64,000 nt of DNA from positions 49,399-113,398 of the forward strand of contig CAITIQ010000230.1 in NCBI GenBank assembly GCA_903892415.1, given 5' to 3'. The stretch comes from an uncultured delta proteobacterium (lineage in GTDB: Bacteria > Myxococcota_A > Polyangia > Polyangiales > Polyangiaceae). The notes under the pieces were generated by a model that ran no database searches, was not told where the DNA came from, and saw only the letters and a list, made by a program, of their open reading frames with translations. Both the position numbers and the translations under genes were made by a program. Positions 9,895 through 18,043 of this stretch are shown in pieces. Within the stretch, counting starts at the first letter, position 1. Every line of letters starts with the position of its first letter.

Positions 9895-11241
9895 ATGTTC
9901 AAAAAGGTCCTGATTGCGAATCGCGGCGAGATCGCGATGCGTATCCTGCGCGCATGCCGCATGCTCGGCATCCGAACGGTAGCGATTCATTCGACCGCGG
10001 ATGATGAGGCTCTGCACGTCCGTTTCGCTGACGAGGCTGTGTGCGTAGGGCCTGCGGACGCGGCTAAGAGCTACCTCAACGTGCCGGCGATCATCGCGGC
10101 AGCCGAGGTCACCAACGCCGACGCCATTCACCCTGGCTACGGCTTCTTGAGCGAGAACGCGGCCTTCGCCGAGCTGTGTCGCAAGTGCCGTTTGACGTTT
10201 ATCGGGCCGACGCCCGAGGCGATGCGGCAGTGGGGTGACAAAGTCACCTCGCGCACCAACGCGGCCAAATTCGGGCTGCCGCTTTTGCCGGGTACCGGCG
10301 TCTTGGCGGACGCGGATGAGGCGGCTGCGCGAGCCGCGGAGATCGGCTTCCCGGTCATCCTCAAGGCCTCCGGCGGCGGCGGTGGGCGAGGCATGCGCAT
10401 CGTTCGCAACGCCGACGAGATCCACCGTGGCTTCGAGACCTGCCGGCACGAGGCCCAGGTCGGCTTCAAGAATCCCGACGTCTACCTCGAGCGCTATGTT
10501 GAAGAGCCGCGCCACATCGAGTTCCAGGTGCTGGCGGATCACCACGGCGGTATTTGGACACTCGGGGAACGCGAGTGTTCGCTGCAGCGCCGGCACCAAA
10601 AGGTGGTCGAGGAGGCGCCCAGTCCGGCGATGACGAATGAGCTGCGGGCGTCGCTCGGAGAGAAGATCCGCAACGCCATCGGGTCGACGGGCTACACCTC
10701 GCTCGGCACGCTCGAGTTCCTGATGGATGAGCGCAAGAACCTCTACTTCATGGAGATGAATACGCGCGTCCAGGTCGAGCATCCGGTGACCGAGATGACC
10801 ACCGGCGTGGATCTGGTGGAGATGCAGATCCGCGCTGCTGCGGGCGAGAAATTGCAGCTGGCAGACACCCGCCCGTGGAGCTTCCGTGGCCACGCGATCG
10901 AGTGCCGCATCAACGCCGAAGACCCGAAGACCTTCGCTCCTTGGCCGGGGAAAATCACCAGCTATCACCCGCCGGGCGGTGGTGGCGTGCGGGTGGACTC
11001 GGGCATTTACGGCGGCTTCCGCGTCCCGCCGAATTACGACGCGCTGCTAGCAAAGGTGATCGTCCATGCGCCCACGCGCGAGGAGGCCATGCAGAAAATG
11101 CGGGTCGCGCTCGACGAATTCATCATCGACGGCATTCGCACCAACATCCCGCTTCACATCGCCTTGCTCAACGAGCCAGCCGTGATCGCCGGGGACATGA
11201 GCACCCGAACCATCGAACGAGTGGTGGCGCGAGGCTTCTGA
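9895..11241 (+). CDS. accC: Acetyl-CoA carboxylase biotin carboxylase subunit
   Basis: MFKKVLIANRGEIAMRILRACR; GGGGRGMRIV; EMNTRVQVEHPVTE. Confidence 0.98.
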   Translation: MFKKVLIANRGEIAMRILRACRMLGIRTVAIHSTADDEALHVRFADEAVCVGPADAAKSYLNVPAIIAAAEVTNADAIHPGYGFLSENAAFAELCRKCRLTFIGPTPEAMRQWGDKVTSRTNAAKFGLPLLPGTGVLADADEAAARAAEIGFPVILKASGGGGGRGMRIVRNADEIHRGFETCRHEAQVGFKNPDVYLERYVEEPRHIEFQVLADHHGGIWTLGERECSLQRRHQKVVEEAPSPAMTNELRASLGEKIRNAIGSTGYTSLGTLEFLMDERKNLYFMEMNTRVQVEHPVTEMTTGVDLVEMQIRAAAGEKLQLADTRPWSFRGHAIECRINAEDPKTFAPWPGKITSYHPPGGGGVRVDSGIYGGFRVPPNYDALLAKVIVHAPTREEAMQKMRVALDEFIIDGIRTNIPLHIALLNEPAVIAGDMSTRTIERVVARGF

Positions 11242-11326
11242 GCGGTGGGCTCGGTCGTCTTTGTTGAAGGCGGCCGAGTCATTCTGTTTACCGCTCGTTC
11301 GACTGTGCTAGAGCGAGGGCGGTCAG

Positions 11327-14300
11327 ATGTCCGCTCAAGCAGAAATCAACGGAAAGTCCCACGGAATCTCGCACTCTTCTACGCCGCTTGGTAGCCAAGC
11401 AGCCGGTCCGCTACAGCGGGACTTCGAGCGTTGGAAGCAAGCGACCAAGGACCCCAGCGAGCTGAAGCTCGGGGTCAGCGGCTTCGCGTATCCGGACCTC
11501 TTCGACGCGGCCAAGCTCAGCGAGCTGATGAAGCTGTTCGAGGTCGGGCTGGCCGAGTCTGATCCAACGGCCTGGCAGCTGCTCGAGGCCTATCGCGCCA
11601 AAGGCGCAGAGCTCGGGCCGCTGGAGGTGAGCCGCGCGCTGCTCGCGGTTGCGCCGCACGTATCGCGTTTCATCGGTCGACTGTTCAACGTGCAAGACGA
11701 GTTGGAAGCGCGCCTCAACGCCGTTAACGAGCGCAAGCCGCTGTGGGACTTCAAGCGTGACTTCGTCAAGAAGCGCGTCCACAAAGCCAACGCCGCACAG
11801 AGCTTCGGCCAGCGCGTCGCAGCGTTGTCTCCCGCCGAGCAAGCAAGCTTGGCCAGCGCGGTGCTCGCTGCTGCAGTCGAGGTCGCGGCGCCGGGCAAAG
11901 CGACGCCGGTGCCCGGGAGCTCCGATGAAGAGGACCTCGTCGCGCGGGCCGTGCTGTTCGTGCTCGAGATCGATGAGACGGGGCGCAAGGCAGCCAAGGC
12001 TGGTGGTGCAGTGTGGACGGAGGAGCTCCACGCTCGCGTGGCGCGGCTCCGCGAGAAGTTGGCGCCGCTCAGTGGCGTACCCAGCGAGGTGCTGCAGTTG
12101 GCTGCGAGCGTCCCCTCCGACGCTGAAGATCTCGCGGTCACAGCCTTCGTGCTCGAGGCCGCAGAGGCCGCGTTGGCTTGGCGTTCACGTGACCACCATG
12201 ACCCCGTGTCGAAGTGGCCGTCTTTGCGCGCCGCCCACACCGTCGAGCCGACGCAGCTCGTGAAGTTGCGAAGGCCGGATGAAGCGTTGCCCGAGCTCTT
12301 CGTCGGGCCCGAAGATGAAGTGCGTGCGCGTGACGGCTTTGCGTTGACCGATCGTCGCCGAGACGGCCGCGCCGTCGAGCAAGAGGTGGACTACTGCCTG
12401 CTCTGTCACGACCGCGACAAGGACTCCTGCTCGAAGGGCCTGCGCGAGCCGAAGACGCAAGCGATCAAGAAGAACGCCCTCGGCGTATCGCTCGATGGTT
12501 GCCCGCTCGAGGAGAAGATCTCCGAGATGCACACCATGCGCGGGGCAGGGGATTCACTCGCGGCGCTCGCGCTGATCTGCGTGGACAACCCGATGTTGCC
12601 CGGGACCGGGCATCGCATCTGCAACGATTGCATGAAGGGCTGCGTGTTCCAGAAGCAGGAGCCGGTGAACATCCCCGAGGTGGAGACCAGCGTCCTCACC
12701 GACATCCTGAGTCTGCCCTGGGGCTTCGAGATCTACGGCTTTCTCACGCGCTGGAACCCGCTCAACATCGCGCGGCCAACGATGCGCGCGTATAACGGCA
12801 AGAACGTATTGGTCGTGGGCTTGGGCCCGGCGGGCTACACGCTCTCGCACCACCTTTCGCAAGAAGGCTTCTTCGTTACCGCGGTGGACGGCTTGAAGAT
12901 CGAGCCGTTGCCGGTCGAGCTGACCGGGGACGAGCAGCACTCGCCCCGGCCGATCTTCGACTTCCAGGGTCTGTACGAGGAGTTGGACGAGCGCATCTTG
13001 CTCGGGTTTGGCGGCGTCAGCGAGTACGGCATCACCGTGCGCTGGGACAAAAACTTCCTCTCGGTGCTCTACATCACGCTCGCTCGTAGCCGTAACTTCA
13101 AGGTGTTCGGCGGGGTTCGCTTCGGCGGGGCGATCACGCTCGAGGACGCTTGGCGGCTCGGCTTCGACCACGTGGCGATCGCCGCCGGCGCCGGCCGTCC
13201 GACCATCATCGACATCAAGAACAACCTCGCGCGCGGGATTCGCAAGGCCTCCGACTTCCTGATGGCCTTGCAGCTCTCCGGCGCTGCCAAGCGCAGCAGC
13301 CTGTCGAACCTCGAGGTCCGGCTGCCTGCGATCGTGATCGGCGGTGGGCTCACCGCCATCGATACAGCGACCGAACTGATCGCGTATTACCCGATTCAGG
13401 TCGAAAAGACCGCCGAGCGCATCGCCGTCCTGATCACCGAGAAGGGGGACAAGGCGCTGGTCGAAATGTTCGACGACGAGGAGCGGGCGTTCATCGCCGA
13501 GCAGCTTGGTCATGCGGCGCTGATTCGCGAGGAGCGAGCCAAGGCTGCAGCCCAGGGTCGCACGCCCAACTTCCAGGAGCTGATCGCCTCGTGGGGCGGT
13601 GTTTCCTTGGTGTACCGCAAGCGGGTGGTGGACTCGCCGGCCTACAGGCTCAACCACGAAGAGGTCGCCAAGAGCCTCGAAGAAGGCGTTCGCTACTTCG
13701 AGAACCTCTCGCCCGAGGAGGCCGTGCTCGACCGCTTCGGCGCGGTGAAGGCGATGAAGTTCGGCCGCCTCAAGCGCAACGAGGAGGGCAAGTGGGTGGA
13801 CGCCAAAGAGACGCTGGAGCTCCCGGCACGTACGGTGTGCGTCGCCGCAGGCACCCAGCCGAACGTCACCTACGAGCGTGAATACCCGGGCACCTTCATG
13901 TTCGATTCGCGCGGTCAGTTCTTCCAGCCGCACACGGCGCGCACCAACGACCAAGGCGAGCTCGTGGTGGAGAAGGCAGAGCGCGCTCGCGACGGCTTCT
14001 TCACCAGCTACAGCGACGGCAAGCACGCGGTGAGCTTCTACGGAGACAACCACCCTCACTACGCAGGCTCGGTGGTGAAGGCGATGGCCAGCGCGAAGGA
14101 CGCTTACCCCAAGGTCGCTGAGCTCTTCCGGCTGCACCTAGCGACGCTCGATCAGGAGCCGCAGGCCGCTCGCAACGCCCGGCGCGCCCGCTTCGTGCGC
14201 ACGCTGGAGGAGGAGTTCGGCGCGGTGGTTTACGAGGTCAACCGGCTGACTCCGACCATCGTCGAGGTGATCGTGAAAGCCACGGCCGCCGCCGCCAAGT

Positions 14301-15208
14301 TCGAGCCCGGCCAGTTCTATCGGTTGCAGAACTTCGAATGTTTGGCGCCGATCGTTGGCGAAGAAGAGGGCGGGCTCGGCACCCGGCTAACGATGGAGGG
14401 CATCGCTCTCACCGGCGCCTGGGTGGACAAGGAGAAGGGCCTGCTCTCGCTGATCGCGTTGGAGATGGGCACGAGCTCCAAGCTGCTCGCGAGCCTCAAG
14501 CCTGGCGAGCCCGTCGTGGTCATGGGGCCGACCGGCACTCCGACCGAGATCCCCGAGAACGAGACGGTGCTGCTGGCCGGTGGCGGCTTGGGCAACGCGG
14601 TGCTGTTCTCGATCGCTAAGGCGCTCCGTGCGCGCAAAGCCAAGGTGATCTACTTCGCGGGCTACAAGAAGGGCGAGGACCTGTTTAAGCAAGAGGATAT
14701 TGAAGTAGCGACTGACCAGGTGATCTGGTGCACCGACTCCGGCGTCGAGATCGCGCCGCGCCGCGAGAGCGACGTGCACTACCGGGGCAACATCGTTCAG
14801 GCGATGCTGGCCTACGCCAAGGGCGAGCTCGGCAAGCCGATCATCAAGCTGAAGGAGGTGCACCGCATCATCGCCATCGGCAGCGACCGCATGATGAACG
14901 CCGTTCGAGACGCGAGGCACGCGGTGCTAGCGCCGTTCTTGGATCCACGCCACGTCGCGGTCGCCAGCATCAACTCGCCGATGCAGTGCATGATGAAAGA
15001 GGTCTGCGCGCAGTGCCTGCAACGCCATGTCGATCCCAAGACCGGCAAAGAGAGCTTCGTCTTTACTTGCTACAACCAAGATCAAGATCTGGACGCGGTG
15101 GACTTCGAGAACCTGCGGGCCCGGCTCAAGCAATCGAGCACCCAGGAGAAGGTCTCCAACGCCTATTTCGACCACTTGGTCTCGGCCTACCATCTCGCTC
15201 GCGTTTGA
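11327..15208 (+). CDS. Large fused FAD/NAD(P) oxidoreductase (GltD/NfnB-like module plus PyrK/NfnA-like FNR module)
   Basis: DYCLLCHDRDKDSC and CNDCMKGC cysteines; VLVVGLGPAGYTLSHHL; AIVIGGGLTAIDTATE; FEPGQFYRLQ...VLLAGGGLGNAVLFSIAKALR; C-terminal CMMKEVCAQCLQ...C. Confidence 0.8.
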   Translation: MSAQAEINGKSHGISHSSTPLGSQAAGPLQRDFERWKQATKDPSELKLGVSGFAYPDLFDAAKLSELMKLFEVGLAESDPTAWQLLEAYRAKGAELGPLEVSRALLAVAPHVSRFIGRLFNVQDELEARLNAVNERKPLWDFKRDFVKKRVHKANAAQSFGQRVAALSPAEQASLASAVLAAAVEVAAPGKATPVPGSSDEEDLVARAVLFVLEIDETGRKAAKAGGAVWTEELHARVARLREKLAPLSGVPSEVLQLAASVPSDAEDLAVTAFVLEAAEAALAWRSRDHHDPVSKWPSLRAAHTVEPTQLVKLRRPDEALPELFVGPEDEVRARDGFALTDRRRDGRAVEQEVDYCLLCHDRDKDSCSKGLREPKTQAIKKNALGVSLDGCPLEEKISEMHTMRGAGDSLAALALICVDNPMLPGTGHRICNDCMKGCVFQKQEPVNIPEVETSVLTDILSLPWGFEIYGFLTRWNPLNIARPTMRAYNGKNVLVVGLGPAGYTLSHHLSQEGFFVTAVDGLKIEPLPVELTGDEQHSPRPIFDFQGLYEELDERILLGFGGVSEYGITVRWDKNFLSVLYITLARSRNFKVFGGVRFGGAITLEDAWRLGFDHVAIAAGAGRPTIIDIKNNLARGIRKASDFLMALQLSGAAKRSSLSNLEVRLPAIVIGGGLTAIDTATELIAYYPIQVEKTAERIAVLITEKGDKALVEMFDDEERAFIAEQLGHAALIREERAKAAAQGRTPNFQELIASWGGVSLVYRKRVVDSPAYRLNHEEVAKSLEEGVRYFENLSPEEAVLDRFGAVKAMKFGRLKRNEEGKWVDAKETLELPARTVCVAAGTQPNVTYEREYPGTFMFDSRGQFFQPHTARTNDQGELVVEKAERARDGFFTSYSDGKHAVSFYGDNHPHYAGSVVKAMASAKDAYPKVAELFRLHLATLDQEPQAARNARRARFVRTLEEEFGAVVYEVNRLTPTIVEVIVKATAAAAKFEPGQFYRLQNFECLAPIVGEEEGGLGTRLTMEGIALTGAWVDKEKGLLSLIALEMGTSSKLLASLKPGEPVVVMGPTGTPTEIPENETVLLAGGGLGNAVLFSIAKALRARKAKVIYFAGYKKGEDLFKQEDIEVATDQVIWCTDSGVEIAPRRESDVHYRGNIVQAMLAYAKGELGKPIIKLKEVHRIIAIGSDRMMNAVRDARHAVLAPFLDPRHVAVASINSPMQCMMKEVCAQCLQRHVDPKTGKESFVFTCYNQDQDLDAVDFENLRARLKQSSTQEKVSNAYFDHLVSAYHLARV

Positions 15209-15223
15209 CGCGACGGCAGCCTA

Positions 15224-15382
15224 GTGCAGCGCCTTCGAGATGGCATCAAGGGATCTGCCGATGATCGAAGGCGAGACCAAGGCGCGCCGACGAAGGACTA
15301 GCAGGGCTAATTCGAGGAGGCGGAACGATGGCATTGCCTTCGAGCGCGGCAGAAGATTGATGCCATCTCGAAGGCGCTGCAC
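15224..15382. repeat. 159-bp element bounded by 26-bp perfect inverted repeats, with further imperfect internal complementarity
   Basis: GTGCAGCGCCTTCGAGATGGCATCAA (15224-15249) and its exact reverse complement at 15357-15382. Confidence 0.93.
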
Positions 15383-15431
15383 CAGGGCGCAGGCCTTGCG
15401 CGGATGGGCCTCGGACCCCTAGGCTGCGCCG

Positions 15432-15734
15432 ATGCTGCTCCACATCACCTTGTCGGTGCGACGTTCCGAACTCGAAGCCTTTCGCACCTTCGAGCATCAC
15501 GCGGCTCGCGTGATGTCCAAACACGGCGGTGCAATCGAGCGGGTGCTGGTGCTCAAGACGCGGGAAGACGAGCCTCATAAGGAGGTGCACATCTTGTCGT
15601 TCCCTTCGGAGGACGCCTACGCGGCCTACCGCGCCAGCCCCGAAATTGCGGCCTTCCAGCCGATGCGCGAAGTCTCGGTGGAACGCACCGAGCTGGCGGT
15701 GGCCACGCCCGGACCGAACTACGGTGCAGCTTGA
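15432..15734 (+). CDS. Small hypothetical protein (possible ABM/dimeric alpha-beta barrel-like)
   Basis: 100 aa ORF MLLHITLSVRRSELEAFRTFEHHAARVMSKHGG..., good coding character. Confidence 0.6.
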   Translation: MLLHITLSVRRSELEAFRTFEHHAARVMSKHGGAIERVLVLKTREDEPHKEVHILSFPSEDAYAAYRASPEIAAFQPMREVSVERTELAVATPGPNYGAA

Positions 15735-15743
15735 GCTAGGGCT

Positions 15744-15815
15744 GCGCGGCCGTTCGGCGAGGTCGCAGCGCGCGGCCGTTCGGCAAGGTCGCAGCGCGCG
15801 GCCGTTCAGCGAGAG
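15744..15815. repeat. 2.8 copies of a 26-bp tandem repeat GCGCGGCCGTTCGGCRAGGTCGCAGC
   Basis: Direct reading: 15744-15769, 15770-15795, partial 15796-15815. Confidence 0.95.
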
Positions 15816-15822
15816 AGGCGAG

Positions 15823-16698
15823 CTAGTGCGCCTTGCGCCCGACGTGCTCGGCGTTGAAGGCGTTGGGGCAGAGGGTTTGAACGCCGCAGGCTGCGCAGGC
15901 CGGCCGTTCGGCGCCGCATACGCGGCGGCCGTGGAAGATCAGCGTGTGTGAAAGCGGATCCCAATCTTCCCGCGGGAACAGCGAACACAGCGCCTGCTCA
16001 ATCTCTTCCGGGGTGTTCTTGCGCGTGAAGCCGAGCCGTTGCGCGAGCCTGAGCACGTGGGTGTCCACCACCACGCCGTCGGGAGTGCCCCAAATCACCC
16101 CGAGCACCACGTTGGCCGTCTTTCTACCGACTCCCGGTAGTGCAACCAGAGCGTCGATCGAGCGCGGCACCTCGCCAGCGTGGTTTTGCACCAAGGCGGC
16201 AGCGAGCTTGACGATGTTCTTCGACTTGACGTTGTACATGCCAAGCCCTCCCGCCTTGAGCAGCTCCCCGACCTGTTCGGCGTTGGCGCTCCCGAGCGCC
16301 GCCGCCGTGGGGTAGGTCTCGAAAAGACGCGGCGTGACCTTGTTGACGGCCTTGTCGGTGGTCTGCGCCGAGAGCACCGTGGCCACGAGCAGCTGGAACG
16401 GCCCGTCGTGATCGAGCTCACAGTGCGCGTCGGGGTGGAGCTTTTTTAGTTCGGCAAAGGTGTTGCGCGCCTTGGCCGAACGCTCGGCGAGCGTGGGCGG
16501 GCGACGCGGGGATGCGCCCGCGTTGCTCTCGCTCTTTGCTTTGCTCTCGCTCGTTGCTTTGCTGGCCGAGGGATCGCTCTTGACCGCGATTTTCGCGGTC
16601 TTGGCTTTGGAAGGAGCGGCCTTGGCCTCAGATGAGGTTGCTGGGGCGCTTTTTCGTGTCTTGTTCTTCGAAGAACTTTTCGATGCTTGAGAGGCCAT
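15823..16698 (-). CDS. nth: Endonuclease III
   Basis: LLVATVLSAQTTDKAVNKVTPRLF, LPGVGRKTANVVLG, VDTHVLRLAQRLG, C-terminal [4Fe-4S] CGAERPACAACGVQTLC; low-complexity K/A/S-rich N-terminus. Confidence 0.95.
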   Translation of the reverse strand: MASQASKSSSKNKTRKSAPATSSEAKAAPSKAKTAKIAVKSDPSASKATSESKAKSESNAGASPRRPPTLAERSAKARNTFAELKKLHPDAHCELDHDGPFQLLVATVLSAQTTDKAVNKVTPRLFETYPTAAALGSANAEQVGELLKAGGLGMYNVKSKNIVKLAAALVQNHAGEVPRSIDALVALPGVGRKTANVVLGVIWGTPDGVVVDTHVLRLAQRLGFTRKNTPEEIEQALCSLFPREDWDPLSHTLIFHGRRVCGAERPACAACGVQTLCPNAFNAEHVGRKAH

Positions 16699-17893
16699 CT
16701 TCCACCGAGTCTGCAACGATCCGAAGGATCTTGTTGGGCTCTCCTTTGAGGGCCTCGTAATAGGCCTGACGCTCTTTGGCGTGGATGATCGCTGGGGGAT
16801 AACCGGCCCGGTAGAGCAACAGGTTCATGAACAGCCGCGCGATCTTGCCGCTGTCGATCGGGAAGGGGAACACCCGCAAGAGGTCATAGTGGGCGCGTGC
16901 TGCGATGCGCACGGCGTTGCGGGTCTTGCGCGTCTCCGGCTCATTCAGCCAATCCACCACCAAGCGAACCTTGTAGGCGATCTTGTCCGGGGCGGCGTAC
17001 TCGTGGAAGTAGAGCCGGTGCTGCGGGATGTCTTTGCGGTATTTGACCGTCTTGAGGTCACCCTCGCTCGGGTGGAGGATCAGGTACAGCTTGCGGATGG
17101 CGTCCACGGTGACTGGAAGCCGCTTGCGCAGGCCGAAATCCCGAACGTACTCGATGGCCTCGCGGTGACGCCGAATCTCGTCGGCGGCGGGCTGTAGGCT
17201 CGAATCCGCGAGGTTGGGCTCTTTGGCGAAGCCGGCTTCAATCTCTTCACGGGTGTAGACGGTGCCCTCGAGCGCGCTGTCATGGCTGACCCAAGCTTGG
17301 TCATAAAGCCGGTAGAACTGCGCCTTGAACTCTTCGTCCTTCCCCTCGATCTTCGCGTCGAGCCGCTGAAAGCGCTCTTCGATCGAAAGAGAGGGCTCGA
17401 GCTTCCGCACCGGGATGGGCATGGAAGCTTGAATGAAGCCTGCGGGCGGACGGTCACTGGCGGTGCGAGTCAGCGTCAGCGGGCCTTTTTGGCCTGCCTT
17501 CCCCGCGGCACCTTTGCCAGGAACCGACTTTGCCGGGGCAGGCACCCCTGCGGACGAAGGACGGGGTGCGCCCAGGCCCGAGGAGCGAGCGGGTAGCAGC
17601 GTCAGGCTCTCTCCCGACTTGGTCCTGACGACCGTGGCCTCGCTCTTCGGCGGGGGCTTGGGCGGAGCGCCTTTGGCAGGCTTGGTCAGCGGCTTCGGCG
17701 CGACGACCTTGGCCGCCTTTGCGTCTTTTCCGCCTTTTGCGTCTTTAGGCTTTTCCACCGATTTTGCGCCTCTTTCGGCGGCCTTGGGCGCCGCTGACTT
17801 CTTTGCCCCGGCAGCCTTCTTGGCCGGCGCCTTTGCGTTGGCGCCTGATTTCGAGTTGCTCGAGCCGCTTTTAGAGGTGCGTTTCGCCGCCAT
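16628..17893 (-). CDS. Fic-fold protein with degenerate catalytic motif and K/A/P-rich N-terminal extension
   Basis: AARAHYDLLRVFPFPIDSGKIARLFMNLLLYRAGYPP aligns with the Fic core (HPFxxGNGRxxR -> FPFPIDSGKIAR); HDSALEGTVYT resembles the inhibitory helix. Confidence 0.72.
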   Translation of the reverse strand: MAAKRTSKSGSSNSKSGANAKAPAKKAAGAKKSAAPKAAERGAKSVEKPKDAKGGKDAKAAKVVAPKPLTKPAKGAPPKPPPKSEATVVRTKSGESLTLLPARSSGLGAPRPSSAGVPAPAKSVPGKGAAGKAGQKGPLTLTRTASDRPPAGFIQASMPIPVRKLEPSLSIEERFQRLDAKIEGKDEEFKAQFYRLYDQAWVSHDSALEGTVYTREEIEAGFAKEPNLADSSLQPAADEIRRHREAIEYVRDFGLRKRLPVTVDAIRKLYLILHPSEGDLKTVKYRKDIPQHRLYFHEYAAPDKIAYKVRLVVDWLNEPETRKTRNAVRIAARAHYDLLRVFPFPIDSGKIARLFMNLLLYRAGYPPAIIHAKERQAYYEALKGEPNKILRIVADSVEDGLSSIEKFFEEQDTKKRPSNLI

Positions 17894-18043
17894 GTTTTGG
17901 TCTCAGGGAGGATGCGATGAAAATGCGGGCAAATTGGCCCCGACCCCAGTGAAAGGGCGCAGGTTAGCCATCCCGCCCATCAGAGGGCGCCCACAGTCGC
18001 GCGAGACTAGTAGGGCGCCCAGTGTTTCGTCAATGCAGACCCA

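Noticed and set aside
12554-14137. 527-aa minus-strand ORF
   Set aside because: Antisense to the fused oxidoreductase, with no recognisable motifs
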